Assembly (NCBI GenBank): GCA_947167445.1
Contig: CAMVID010000005.1
Span: 116,078 to 180,077, forward strand
DNA: 64,000 nucleotides
Source of the DNA: G11 sp947167445
Lineage (GTDB): Bacteria; Bacillota; Clostridia; Lachnospirales; Lachnospiraceae
Direction of reading: 5' to 3'
The translations under genes and the position numbers were made by a program. Under the pieces are notes generated by a model. That model saw nothing but the letters and a program-made list of their open reading frames with translations, made no database searches and had not been told where the DNA came from. Positions 42,620 through 52,238 of the stretch are shown here, one piece after another (positions within the stretch are counted from its first letter, which is position 1; every line of letters begins with the position of its first letter).

Positions 42620-45600
42620 TTATTCTTCAGTTTCTACAACCTCTTCTGCCTCGACTACTTCTTCCTCGAAGTCTTCCTCATCCTCTTCGCGAGCTCTCTT
42701 GGCTCTCTCGGCTGCCTCAGCTTCCTTCTGAGCCTTTCTTGCTGCTTCCTGCTCTGCGATAAGTGCATCGGTAGAAAGTGCTGTATTACGGTATCTCTTA
42801 AGACCTGTACCTGCAGGAATAAGCTTACCGATAATAACGTTCTCTTTAAGTCCGATAAGAGGATCTACCTTACCCTTGATGGCAGCCTCGGTAAGAACCT
42901 TGGTTGTCTCCTGGAAGGATGCAGCTGACATGAAGGAGTTGGTAGCAAGAGCTGCCTTGGTGATACCAAGCATGATCTGCTTTCCGTCTGCGGGAGTCTT
43001 GCCCTCTTTCTCAAGCTCTTCGTTAACGTCCTCGTAATCAAGAACGTTTACAAGTGAGCCGGGAAGGAACTCTGTATCTCCGCTCTCCTCAATTCTGATC
43101 TTCTTAAGCATCTGACGAACGATAACTTCGATGTGCTTATCTGCGATATCAACACCCTGTAAACGGTATACACGCTGAACTTCTCTGAGCATGTAATCCT
43201 GAACGGCACGGATACCTTTAATCTTTAAGAGATCGTGAGGGTTAACTGAACCTTCGGTAAGCTCGTCACCGGCCTCAAGAACCTGACCGTCAGTTACCTT
43301 GATTCTTGAACCGTAAGGGATAAGGTATGCCTTGCTCTCTCCGGTTTCGTCGTTGGTAACAACAACCTCACGTTTCTTCTTTGTATCTCTGATTTCTACC
43401 TTACCGGCAAACTCAGCGATGATTGCAAGTCCCTTGGGCTTTCTTGCCTCGAAGAGCTCCTCTACTCTGGGAAGACCCTGAGTGATATCGTCTGCTGTAG
43501 CAACACCACCGGTATGGAAGGTTCTCATTGTAAGCTGTGTACCGGGCTCACCGATAGACTGTGCTGCGATAATACCAACAGCCTCACCTACTTGAACTGC
43601 TTCACCTGTTGCCATGTTAGCACCGTAGCACTTTGAGCAGATACCAAGTTTACAACGACAAGTGAGAATATTACGGATTTTGACACCCTTGGATTCCTTG
43701 TTGTCACGCATGTTGCCTTCTTCATCTTCTGCCATGAAGGGCTTACCGTTCTCATCAAGGCCCTTAGCCAAAATCTTCTCTGCACGGCTGGGTGTAATCA
43801 TGTGGTTAGCCTTAACGATTACATTGCCGTCAGTATCTTTAATCTCGTTGCAGGAGTAACGACCTACGATACGATCCTTAAGTCCCTCGATTGTCTCCTT
43901 GCCATCCATGAAGGCTTTGACATACATTCCGGGGATTTCGGGTCTGTCTTCGGCACAATCAACCTCGCGGATGATGAGCTCCTGTGATACGTCAACCATT
44001 CGACGTGTAAGGTAACCGGAGTCAGCGGTTCTAAGAGCTGTATCGGACAAACCTTTACGAGCACCGTGTGCTGACATGAAGTACTCCAGTACGTCCAGAC
44101 CTTCACGGAAGTTTGACTTGATGGGCAACTCGATTGTACGACCTGATGTATCGGCCATCAATCCACGCATGCCGGCCAGCTGCTTGATCTGCTGGTTGGA
44201 ACCACGGGCACCGGAGTCTGCCATCATGTAAATATTGTTGTATTTGTCGAGACCGTCAAGAAGGTCTTTGGTAAGACGTCCATCGATCTCGTTCCATGTC
44301 TCAACTACTGCTCTGTATCTTTCTTCCTCAGTAATAAGACCACGTCTGAAGTTACGCGAAATCTTATCAACAGTCTCCTGAGCCTCTGCAAGGAGCTCGG
44401 GCTTACTTGCGGGAACTGTCATATCGGAAATTGAAACTGTCATTGCAGCTCTTGTTGAGTACTTGTAACCTGTAGCCTTAACGTTATCAAGAACCTCAGC
44501 GGTTACTGATGCACCGTGGGTGTTGATAACCTTCTCAAGGATTTTCTTAAGCTGCTTCTTACCTACGTGGAAATCAATTTCAGGTAAAAGAGCATTCTCT
44601 TTCTTGCTTCTGTCCACGAAGCCAAGGTCCTGAGGAAGAATCTCGTTGAAGATGAGACGGCCAAGACTTGTCTTGATAACGCCTTCGATTTCCTCGCCCT
44701 CGAATGTAGCTTTTCTTCTTACATAGATGTACTGGTGAAGAGTGATCTCACCGTTCTCATATGCAAGAATAGCCTCGTTCATGGAGTTGAAGTATCTTCC
44801 GAGAAGGTCGATCATACGGCAGGTGATGATTCTGTTACGTTCAGGGTCAACACAAACCTTAACGATTGTCTCGGATTCAAGAGCAGTATCTTTGATGGCC
44901 TCAACTGCCTTCTTGGCAGCATCGCCCTCTTTGCCCTTTACAGCTTTCGCTTTCTTCTCCTGATACTTGTTGTAAGCTTCAATTGCCTCGTCAATGGAGG
45001 AAAATTCTGCTTTTACCTGAGATACAATCTCGGCGTCATCGGAGAAATCAGCGTATTTATGCATGGTCAGATAGTAGATACCGAGGACCATATCCTGTGA
45101 AGGAACGGCAACGGGACCACCGTCTGAAGGTTTAAGCAGGTTGTTGGGTGAGAGTAAGAGGAACCTACACTCAGCCTGAGCCTCAACTGAAAGAGGAAGG
45201 TGTACAGCCATCTGGTCACCATCGAAGTCAGCGTTGAACGCTGTACATACGAGGGGATGAAGCTTAATTGCCTTACCTTCTACAAGGATGGGCTCGAATG
45301 CCTGGATACCAAGTCTGTGAAGTGTAGGAGCACGGTTAAGCATAACAGGATGCTCAGCGATAACCTCCTCCAAAACGTCCCAAACCTGTGAGTCAAGCTT
45401 CTCAACAAGCTTCTTGGCATTCTTGATGTTCTGGCTGATTCCCTTGGCAACAAGTTCCTTCATAACGAAGGGCTTGAAGAGCTCGATAGCCATTTCCTTG
45501 GGAAGTCCGCACTGGTAAATCTTAAGTTCGGGTCCAACGACGATAACGGAACGTCCTGAGTAGTCTACACGCTTACCAAGGAGGTTCTGACGGAAACGTC

Positions 45601-46594
45601 CTGACTTACCCTTTAAGAGGTCTGAAAGTGACTTCAGAGCTCTGTTGCCGGGGCCTGTTACAGGACGGCCACGTCTGCCGTTGTCGATTAATGCATCAAC
45701 TGCTTCCTGGAGCATTCTCTTCTCGTTACGTACGATGATATCGGGCGCGCCGAGGGTAAGAAGTCTGGAAAGACGGTTGTTTCTGTTGATAATTCTTCTG
45801 TAGAGGTCGTTGAGGTCGGATGTTGCGAAACGTCCGCCGTCAAGCTGAACCATAGGACGAAGATCGGGGGGAATAACGGGAATTGCATCCATTATCATCC
45901 ACTCGGGCTTGTTACCTGACTCAAGGAATGCGTCAACAACCTCAAGTCTCTTGATAACTCTTGCTCTCTTCTGACCTGTGGAATCTCTTAATACCTCATT
46001 TAATTCTTTAGACTCTGCTTCAAGATCAATGGCCTGCAAAAGCTCCTTAATCGCCTCAGCACCCATACCTACACGGAACTTGTTGCCCCATGTCTCTCTG
46101 GCATCCTGATACTCCTTCTCGGAAAGGATCTGCTTATACTGAAGATCTGTGGTTCCGGGATCAAGTACGATATAGGAGATAAAATACAATACTTTTTCAA
46201 GTACTCTGGGTGATAAGTCAAGGATAAGTCCCATACGGGAGGGGATACCCTTGAAGTACCAGATGTGGGATACGGGAGCTGCGAGCTCGATGTGTCCCAT
46301 ACGCTCTCTACGAACGCTTGCCTTTGTGACCTCTACTCCACAACGGTCACAGACAACGCCTTTGTAACGGATCTTCTTGTACTTACCGCAGTGGCACTCC
46401 CAGTCTTTGCTGGGTCCAAAGATCCTCTCACAGAAAAGTCCGTCACGCTCAGGCTTAAGTGTTCTATAGTTGATGGTCTCGGGCTTTGTAACTTCGCCTC
46501 TTGACCACTCACGAATCTTTTCGGGTGATGCGAGCCCAATCTTGATGGCATCAAATGTCATGGGCTGGTATACTTCATTGGTTGATTCTGACAT
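42620..46594 (-). CDS. rpoC: RNA polymerase subunit beta'
   Basis: 1324 residues from the ATG at 46594; a frame 6 residues longer uses a TTG that lies in the GGAAGGAG ribosome-binding site. N-terminal zinc ribbon with CHCGKYKKIRYKGVVCDRCG, catalytic loop NADFDGDQMAVH with the three metal-binding Asp, bridge and trigger helix regions (GPVAVPSQDMVLGIYYLT, IAAQSIGEPGTQLTMRTFH), and a second zinc site (CRCKLGICSKCYG). The tail is long and acidic (REEDEEDFEEEVVEAEE). It forms the active site of transcription with RpoB. It starts 24 nt after the rpoB stop, the usual rpoBC arrangement. Confident. Confidence 0.97.
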   Translation of the reverse strand: MSESTNEVYQPMTFDAIKIGLASPEKIREWSRGEVTKPETINYRTLKPERDGLFCERIFGPSKDWECHCGKYKKIRYKGVVCDRCGVEVTKASVRRERMGHIELAAPVSHIWYFKGIPSRMGLILDLSPRVLEKVLYFISYIVLDPGTTDLQYKQILSEKEYQDARETWGNKFRVGMGAEAIKELLQAIDLEAESKELNEVLRDSTGQKRARVIKRLEVVDAFLESGNKPEWMIMDAIPVIPPDLRPMVQLDGGRFATSDLNDLYRRIINRNNRLSRLLTLGAPDIIVRNEKRMLQEAVDALIDNGRRGRPVTGPGNRALKSLSDLLKGKSGRFRQNLLGKRVDYSGRSVIVVGPELKIYQCGLPKEMAIELFKPFVMKELVAKGISQNIKNAKKLVEKLDSQVWDVLEEVIAEHPVMLNRAPTLHRLGIQAFEPILVEGKAIKLHPLVCTAFNADFDGDQMAVHLPLSVEAQAECRFLLLSPNNLLKPSDGGPVAVPSQDMVLGIYYLTMHKYADFSDDAEIVSQVKAEFSSIDEAIEAYNKYQEKKAKAVKGKEGDAAKKAVEAIKDTALESETIVKVCVDPERNRIITCRMIDLLGRYFNSMNEAILAYENGEITLHQYIYVRRKATFEGEEIEGVIKTSLGRLIFNEILPQDLGFVDRSKKENALLPEIDFHVGKKQLKKILEKVINTHGASVTAEVLDNVKATGYKYSTRAAMTVSISDMTVPASKPELLAEAQETVDKISRNFRRGLITEEERYRAVVETWNEIDGRLTKDLLDGLDKYNNIYMMADSGARGSNQQIKQLAGMRGLMADTSGRTIELPIKSNFREGLDVLEYFMSAHGARKGLSDTALRTADSGYLTRRMVDVSQELIIREVDCAEDRPEIPGMYVKAFMDGKETIEGLKDRIVGRYSCNEIKDTDGNVIVKANHMITPSRAEKILAKGLDENGKPFMAEDEEGNMRDNKESKGVKIRNILTCRCKLGICSKCYGANMATGEAVQVGEAVGIIAAQSIGEPGTQLTMRTFHTGGVATADDITQGLPRVEELFEARKPKGLAIIAEFAGKVEIRDTKKKREVVVTNDETGESKAYLIPYGSRIKVTDGQVLEAGDELTEGSVNPHDLLKIKGIRAVQDYMLREVQRVYRLQGVDIADKHIEVIVRQMLKKIRIEESGDTEFLPGSLVNVLDYEDVNEELEKEGKTPADGKQIMLGITKAALATNSFMSAASFQETTKVLTEAAIKGKVDPLIGLKENVIIGKLIPAGTGLKRYRNTALSTDALIAEQEAARKAQKEAEAAERAKRAREEDEEDFEEEVVEAEEVVETEE

Positions 46595-46618
46595 TTTTGG
46601 CACTCCTTCCAATGCGTT

Positions 46619-49600
46619 TTATTCGTTAAAATCCATTTCTTCTGCTTCGAAATCAGCTTCCTCGTAGGGCTCTTCTTCGGTGCTTACAAGCTCGCCGTCG
46701 TCACCAAACTCCTGAGTCTGATAACCGTGCTTGCCGTAGGATTCTCCGCCGTCATACTTTCTGGAATCGGATTCCATCTCGTAGCGGAAATCTGTGTCAC
46801 CGTAGTCGATTGTCTCGGAAATCTCGACTTCTGTGTTGTCCTCACGAAGAACTCTCACATCAAGACCGAGTGCCTGTAATTCCTTAAGAAGTACCTTGAA
46901 TGACTCAGGGATACCTGCTTCAGGGATGTTATCACCCTTGATGATTGCTTCGTATGTCTTAACACGTCCGATAACGTCATCGGATTTAACAGTAAGAATC
47001 TCCTGTAAGGTGTAGGATGCGCCGTATGCCTCCAGGGCCCAAACCTCCATCTCACCGAAACGCTGTCCACCGAACTGTGCCTTACCGCCGAGAGGCTGCT
47101 GTGTAACCAGTGAGTAAGGGCCGGTTGAACGTGCGTGGATTTTATCGTCTACCAAATGGTGAAGCTTTAAGTAATGCATGTGGCCGATGGTTACAGGTCC
47201 GTCGAAGAACTCACCTGTACGTCCGTCACGAAGTCTTACTTTACCGTCTCTTGAAATGGGAACGCCCTTCCAAAGTGATCTGTGATCTCTGTTCTCTGAA
47301 AGGTAATCCATAACCTCAGGCAAAAGCTCGGCTTTGTGCTTACTTGTAAATGTATCAGCCTTCTTGTCGTACTCTTTGCCTTCCTTAGCTGCCCACTCTT
47401 TGGCTTCCTTATCATCGAAAGGAAGGTTTACGTAATCGTTGGCAAGGTCAAGAGTATCCATGATATCGTTCTCGTTTGCACCGTCAAAAACAGGTGTTGC
47501 TACGTTAAAGCCAAGGGCCTTAGCAGCAAGTGAGAGGTGAATCTCAAGGACCTGACCGATATTCATACGGGAAGGTACGCCCAGAGGGTTAAGTACGATG
47601 TCAAGAGGACGTCCGTTGGGAAGATAAGGCATATCCTCAACAGGAAGAACTCTTGAAACGACACCCTTGTTACCGTGACGACCAGCCATCTTATCACCAA
47701 CAGAAATCTTTCTCTTCTGGGCAATGTAGATGCGAACCGCCATGTTAACGCCGGGAGATAATTCATCTGAATTTTCTCTTGTGAATACCTTGGCATCAAC
47801 TACGATACCGTATTCACCGTGAGGAACCTTAAGGGAAGTATCTCTTACTTCTCTTGCCTTCTCACCAAAGATTGCTCTAAGGAGACGTTCCTCTGCAGTA
47901 AGCTCGGTCTCTCCCTTAGGAGTAACCTTACCAACAAGGATATCACCGGCACGAACCTCAGCACCGATTCTGATGATACCGCGCTCATCAAGATCTTTTA
48001 AGGCATCGTCGCCGACACCGGGTACGTCACGAGTGATTTCCTCGGGTCCTAACTTGGTGTCTCTTGCTTCTGCTTCATATTCTTCAATATGTACGGATGT
48101 GTAAACATCATCCTGTACAAGTCTTTCACTAAGTAAAACAGCATCCTCGTAGTTGTAACCTTCCCAGGTCATGAAACCGATGAGAGGGTTCTTACCAAGA
48201 GCAAGCTCTCCGTCTGCTGTGGAAGGACCGTCAGCGATAACCTGTCCTGCCTCAACGTGCTCACCCTTCTCTACGATTGGCTTCTGGTTGTAGCAGTTGG
48301 ACTGGTTGGAACGGGAGAACTTTGTAAGGTGAAGTTCTTCCTTCTCGCCATCGTCGTATTCCATTTTTACCAGATTGGAAGATACATATGTAACTGTACC
48401 TGCCTTCTTGGCAACAACGCAGACACCTGAGTCAACTGCAGCCTTAACTTCCATACCTGTTCCTACTACAGGAGCCTCGGTAACAAGAAGAGGCACTGCC
48501 TGACGCTGCATGTTTGATCCCATGAGGGCACGGTTAGCATCGTCGTTCTCAAGGAAAGGAATAAGCGCTGTAGCCACAGAGAATACCATCTTAGGTGATA
48601 CGTCCATGTAATCGAACATAGCCTTGGGGTATGCCTGTGTCTCCTCACGGAAACGACCTGATACGTTGTTATTTACGAAGTGACCCTTCTCATCCAAAGG
48701 CTCATTCGCCTGAGCCACATGGTAGTTATCCTCCTCGTCGGCTGTCATGTAAACAACCTCATCTGTTACACGAGGGTTCTCAGGGTCGGACTTGTCGATT
48801 TTTCTATAAGGCGCCTCAACAAAGCCATACTCGTTGATACGTGCATAGCTTGCAAGGGAGTTGATCAAACCGATGTTAGGACCTTCGGGAGTCTCGATAG
48901 GACACATTCTTCCGTAGTGAGAATAGTGTACGTCTCGAACTTCGAATCCGGCACGGTCTCTTGACAAACCACCGGGTCCCAATGCGGACAAACGTCTCTT
49001 ATGAGTAAGCTCACCAAGAGGGTTGTTCTGGTCCATGAACTGTGACAGCTGTGAAGATCCGAAGAACTCCTTAACCGCTGCAGTTACGGGCTTGATGTTT
49101 ATAAGTGACTGAGGAGAAATGTTGTCCTCGTCATGAGTTGTCATTCTCTCTCTGACAACTCTCTCCATTCTTGATAAACCGATACGGTACTGGTTCTGTA
49201 AAAGCTCACCAACGGCACGGATACGACGGTTGCCCAAATGGTCGATATCGTCCTTGTTTCCGAGGCCGTACTCAAGATGCAGGTTATAGTTAATGGAAGC
49301 GATAATATCCTCACGGGTAATGTGCTTGGGAATAAGTTCGTGAATGTTCTTCCTAATCTCCTCGCCAAGCTTCTCGGCATCATCGCCGTACTCCTCGATC
49401 AACTGCTTCAAAACAGGATAGTAAACAAGCTCTGTTACGCCAAGCTCTGCGGGATCGCAGTCAACGAACTCTGTGATGTCTACCATCATATTGGAGAGAA
49501 CCTTAACATTCTTCTCCTCTGTCTGAATGTACACAAAGGGAACTGCCTTGTTCTGAATGGAATCAGCAAGTTCAGCAGTTACTTTGGTGCCCTTCTCAGC

Positions 49601-50527
49601 AATAACCTCTCCGCTGGTGGGATCGATAACATCCTCAGCCAGAATCTGATGGCGGATACGGTTTCTGAGCATTAACTTCTTATTAAATTTATATCTACCG
49701 ACTTTAGCTAAATCATATCTTCTGGGGTCAAAGAACATAGCGTTAAGAAGGCTGTCTGCGCTCTCAACACTCAAAGGTTCGCCGGGACGAATCTTCTTAT
49801 ATAATTCGAGTAAGCCCTCTTCGCGGGTAGTTGCGATATCCTTGGTGAAAGAAGCCTCAATCTTGGGCTCATCGCCAAAGAGCTCACGGATTTCCTCATT
49901 GGTACCGATTCCTAAAGCACGAACAAGCACGGTGATGGGTACCTTACGGGTTCTGTCCACACGTACATAAAATACGTCGTTAGAATCTGTCTCGTACTCA
50001 AGCCATGCACCACGGTTGGGAATTACGGTACAGGAGAAAAGTCTCTTACCGATTTTATCATGACCGATTTCATAGTAAATGCCGGGAGAACGAACCAACT
50101 GGGAAACGATTACACGTTCTGCACCATTAACTATAAATGTACCTGTCTCTGTCATAAGAGGAAGGTCGCCCATGAAGATTTCATGCTCTGAAATTTCTTC
50201 TTTTTCCTTATTATTAAGGCGAACTTTCACTTTCAGAGGTGCGGCATAGTTGGCATCTCTCTCTTTACACTCTTCAATAGAATATTTAACGTCGTCTCTG
50301 CAGAGTTCGAAATCTACGAACTCAAGGCTAAGGTGTCCGCTGTAATCCGCGATTGGAGAAATATCGTCAAATACTTCCTTGAGGCCTTCATCCAAAAACC
50401 ACTGATAGGAATCCTTCTGGACTTCGATCAGGTTGGGCATTTCCTGGACCTCTTTCTGTCGCGAATAACTCATACGTATTCCCTTGCCTGATGAGGTGGG
50501 ACGTATTCTGTTTTTTTCCATTGACAT
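46619..50527 (-). CDS. rpoB: RNA polymerase subunit beta
   Basis: 1302 residues. The rifampicin-binding cluster reads SSQLSQFMDQNNPLGELTHK and RRLSALGPGGLSRDRAGF: Asp, His and Ser at the well-known resistance positions are all wild type. ETPEGPNIGLINSL and the C-terminal GGKAQFGGQRFGEMEVWALE are standard. The acidic tail (EEPYEEADFEAEEMDFNE) is unusual in length but common in Clostridia. ATG at 50527 or 50521 both possible; GGGGTGA serves them. It is preceded by a long leader with four hairpins (50528-50850) and has its own promoter at 50857-50885. Confident. Confidence 0.97.
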   Translation of the reverse strand: MSMEKNRIRPTSSGKGIRMSYSRQKEVQEMPNLIEVQKDSYQWFLDEGLKEVFDDISPIADYSGHLSLEFVDFELCRDDVKYSIEECKERDANYAAPLKVKVRLNNKEKEEISEHEIFMGDLPLMTETGTFIVNGAERVIVSQLVRSPGIYYEIGHDKIGKRLFSCTVIPNRGAWLEYETDSNDVFYVRVDRTRKVPITVLVRALGIGTNEEIRELFGDEPKIEASFTKDIATTREEGLLELYKKIRPGEPLSVESADSLLNAMFFDPRRYDLAKVGRYKFNKKLMLRNRIRHQILAEDVIDPTSGEVIAEKGTKVTAELADSIQNKAVPFVYIQTEEKNVKVLSNMMVDITEFVDCDPAELGVTELVYYPVLKQLIEEYGDDAEKLGEEIRKNIHELIPKHITREDIIASINYNLHLEYGLGNKDDIDHLGNRRIRAVGELLQNQYRIGLSRMERVVRERMTTHDEDNISPQSLINIKPVTAAVKEFFGSSQLSQFMDQNNPLGELTHKRRLSALGPGGLSRDRAGFEVRDVHYSHYGRMCPIETPEGPNIGLINSLASYARINEYGFVEAPYRKIDKSDPENPRVTDEVVYMTADEEDNYHVAQANEPLDEKGHFVNNNVSGRFREETQAYPKAMFDYMDVSPKMVFSVATALIPFLENDDANRALMGSNMQRQAVPLLVTEAPVVGTGMEVKAAVDSGVCVVAKKAGTVTYVSSNLVKMEYDDGEKEELHLTKFSRSNQSNCYNQKPIVEKGEHVEAGQVIADGPSTADGELALGKNPLIGFMTWEGYNYEDAVLLSERLVQDDVYTSVHIEEYEAEARDTKLGPEEITRDVPGVGDDALKDLDERGIIRIGAEVRAGDILVGKVTPKGETELTAEERLLRAIFGEKAREVRDTSLKVPHGEYGIVVDAKVFTRENSDELSPGVNMAVRIYIAQKRKISVGDKMAGRHGNKGVVSRVLPVEDMPYLPNGRPLDIVLNPLGVPSRMNIGQVLEIHLSLAAKALGFNVATPVFDGANENDIMDTLDLANDYVNLPFDDKEAKEWAAKEGKEYDKKADTFTSKHKAELLPEVMDYLSENRDHRSLWKGVPISRDGKVRLRDGRTGEFFDGPVTIGHMHYLKLHHLVDDKIHARSTGPYSLVTQQPLGGKAQFGGQRFGEMEVWALEAYGASYTLQEILTVKSDDVIGRVKTYEAIIKGDNIPEAGIPESFKVLLKELQALGLDVRVLREDNTEVEISETIDYGDTDFRYEMESDSRKYDGGESYGKHGYQTQEFGDDGELVSTEEEPYEEADFEAEEMDFNE

Positions 50528-50850
50528 TTCACCCCGTTCTTTATGATTTTGTCGCTATTGTATCAGAAAATTCGCATGGTTCTGCACAATAATGCATCAT
50601 CCATAGTACTACATTTTTTCAAGCGAGTCAAGGAAAATTTTTTCTTTTTTTATGGGTTTTTTCGTCGATGTGCAGTTTGGGGACAGTCCCCAAACTGCAC
50701 ATATTAGAAAATAGTAAAGGCAGGATGGGTGTCCTGCCTTTACATGTGTTTTGGAAGATTCTATCTGCAACCGGAAGGGGACGGGAACCCGCTTCCGGTC
50801 ATTGTAGGGAGTTACCTTCTGGGAAAACATTTTCACACAAGTTGTGTGTA
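50528..50850 (-). promoter_or_regulatory. Long rpoBC leader with four hairpins in a row
   Basis: With transcription starting near 50850 the leader is about 320 nt and has no gene. In order: CACACAA/TTGTGTG (50834-50848), an 8-bp stem ACCGGAAG/CTTCCGGT with an inner GGG/CCC (50770-50799), a perfect 12-bp stem at 50714-50743 (GTAAAGGCAGGA arm) followed by TATTTT, and a REP-like palindrome at 50670-50700. The 12-bp stem looks like an attenuator. The stretch 50528-50669 is AT-rich with no clear feature. Confidence 0.6.
50670..50700. repeat. REP-like palindrome 5
   Basis: Perfect palindrome of 15 bp each side with 1-nt centre, arm GTGCAGTTTGGGGAC. The simplest form of the repeat family and in the rpoB leader. 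Confidence 0.9.
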
Positions 50851-50856
50851 CATCCG

Positions 50857-50885
50857 ATTGTACATTTAGGCTATTGTACTGTCAA
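50857..50885 (-). promoter_or_regulatory. Sigma-A promoter of rpoBC
   Basis: Minus strand TTGACA (50880-50885), 17-nt spacer, TACAAT (50857-50862). Perfect -35 and a good -10. Confidence 0.85.
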
Positions 50886-50982
50886 TATAGTTTCTGCAAA
50901 ATTAATAATATGCAACTAAGAGTATCATCTTGGAGTTGTTCGCCCAGCGTGAAATATTCTGACAACAATACCCGTAAAAAAA

Positions 50983-51005
50983 GAGGCAGGTACAAAACCT
51001 GCCTC
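50983..51005 (-). terminator. rplL terminator
   Basis: Nine-bp stem GAGGCAGGT/ACCTGCCTC with a 5-nt loop and a TTTTTTT tail, 20 nt past the rplL stop. With its own promoter downstream, rpoBC is mainly uncoupled from the ribosomal-protein genes. Confidence 0.88.
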
Positions 51006-51024
51006 TCGATAGTCAGTAATTAAA

Positions 51025-51405
51025 TTACTTAAGGTTAACCTTAGCGCCAGCCTCTTCAAGTTTCTTCTTGATTTCCTCAGCCTCTTCCTTGGTTGCGCCC
51101 TCTTTGAGCATCTTAGGAGCTCCATCAACGAGATCCTTTGCTTCCTTAAGACCAAGACCGGTAACTTCACGAACAACCTTGATAACTTTAACCTTCTCAG
51201 CGCCGCACTCTGCGAGCTCTACATCGAAGGAATCCTTCTCCTCAGCTGCGCCTGCACCGTCAGCTGCGCCTGCTGCTGCTACAACAACGCCTGCTGCTGC
51301 AGATACACCGAACTCTTCCTCACATGCTTTTACTAAGTCGTTTAACTCTAATACGCTAAGCTCTTTGATAGCGTCGATTAATTCCTGTGCTGTTAATTTA
51401 GCCAT
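51025..51405 (-). CDS. rplL: 50S ribosomal protein L7/L12
   Basis: 126 residues. N-terminal dimer domain AKLTAQELIDAIKELSVLEL, Ala/Gly-rich hinge (about 38-55) and C-terminal domain with EKVKVIKVVREVTGLGLKEA and AKDLVDGAPKMLKEGA. Binds L10 in the stalk and recruits translation factors. It follows rplJ by 23 nt with AGGAGG upstream and ends with a strong terminator. Standard in length and sequence. Confidence 0.97.
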   Translation of the reverse strand: MAKLTAQELIDAIKELSVLELNDLVKACEEEFGVSAAAGVVVAAAGAADGAGAAEEKDSFDVELAECGAEKVKVIKVVREVTGLGLKEAKDLVDGAPKMLKEGATKEEAEEIKKKLEEAGAKVNLK

Positions 51406-51428
51406 TTTAAAAATCCTCCTGTAATTGA

Positions 51429-52019
51429 TTATTCTGCTGCGGGAGCTTCTTCTGCTGCTGCAGGTGCCTCAGCCTCTGCTGCTGCGGGAGCTTCCTCTGT
51501 TTTTGCTTCTGCTACGGGCGCTTCTACTGCAGATGCGCCACCTTTCTCTGCCAACTGGTTCATAACGCGAGCGAAGTTTGTGATAGGGCTCTTCATGCTG
51601 CCGAGCAATCTTGAAATAAGCTCTTCTCTTGAAGGGATCTTAGCGATTGTGCCGATTCCTGCTGCATCATAGATAGTACCCTCAACCATGCCGCCTTTGA
51701 TCTCAAGCTTGTCAGCTGTCTTGGCAAACTTTGCAAGAATTCTTGCGGGTGCTGTTGCATCGCTTGTTGAGATTGCAATTGCGCTGGGTCCTTCAAGGTA
51801 AGGTGCAAGTTCTTCACAAGCCGTTCCCTTGAATGCAAAGTTCATAAGAGTGTTCTTGTAAACTTTGTAAACAACACCGGCTTCACGAAGTTCCTTACGA
51901 AGTTGTGTATCCTGAGCAACTGTAAGTCCGCGGTAATCAACTACGACTACGGAAGCGGCATCCTTAATGTTCTCGGAAATCTCATCAACGATGGGCTTTT
52001 TTAATTCTACTTTAGCCAT
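51429..52019 (-). CDS. rplJ: 50S ribosomal protein L10
   Basis: 196 residues. N-terminal globular domain (AASVVVVDYRGLTVAQDTQL, then KVYKNTLMNFAFKGTACEEL) binds 23S rRNA and the L12 stalk helix follows at about 130-165. An Ala/Pro/Glu-rich tail of about 25 residues (EEAPAAAEAEAPAAAEEAPA) is longer than in most L10 proteins but usual in Lachnospiraceae. AGGAGGAAG precedes the ATG. The upstream leader has a terminator-antiterminator layout, so it is autoregulated. Confidence 0.96.
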   Translation of the reverse strand: MAKVELKKPIVDEISENIKDAASVVVVDYRGLTVAQDTQLRKELREAGVVYKVYKNTLMNFAFKGTACEELAPYLEGPSAIAISTSDATAPARILAKFAKTADKLEIKGGMVEGTIYDAAGIGTIAKIPSREELISRLLGSMKSPITNFARVMNQLAEKGGASAVEAPVAEAKTEEAPAAAEAEAPAAAEEAPAAE

Positions 52020-52021
52020 TT

Positions 52022-52200
52022 TCTTCCTCCTTATATTATTTTTGCCGATAGGAGTTTATTAAATGTAAAAACTCCTCTTTGCCGAATAGACAAAGAGGAG
52101 CAAATTAATCTTAAACTCTTTCCTCGGTGAGCGGTTCACACGCTTACGACCTTTCGGTCACTCACTGTCTTCGGCGATATATTGGTTTCCGAAGAAACCT
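52022..52200 (-). promoter_or_regulatory. L10 leader RNA with attenuator terminator
   Basis: The leader has GCCGAAGACAGTGAGTG and later CACTCACC..CCGAGGA-type segments that match the known L10 leader family, which L10-L12 binds to regulate rplJL. At 52072-52100 a 10-bp stem CTCCTCTTTG/CAAAGAGGAG is followed by TTTTTA, a terminator that can stop transcription before rplJ. Family recognition is from memory; the hairpins are visible. Confidence 0.75.
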
Positions 52201-52205
52201 TGACT

Positions 52206-52234
52206 AATATACCATGAGTTATGGTATGTGTCAA
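52206..52234 (-). promoter_or_regulatory. Sigma-A promoter of rplJL
   Basis: Minus strand TTGACA (52229-52234), 17-nt spacer, TATATT (52206-52211), immediately downstream of the rplA stop codon at 52239. Confidence 0.8.
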
Positions 52235-52238
52235 CTGT

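Noticed and set aside
49023..49062. Rifampicin-resistance change in RpoB
   Set aside because: The residues at the usual resistance positions in the FMDQNN, THKRR and LSALG blocks are wild type.
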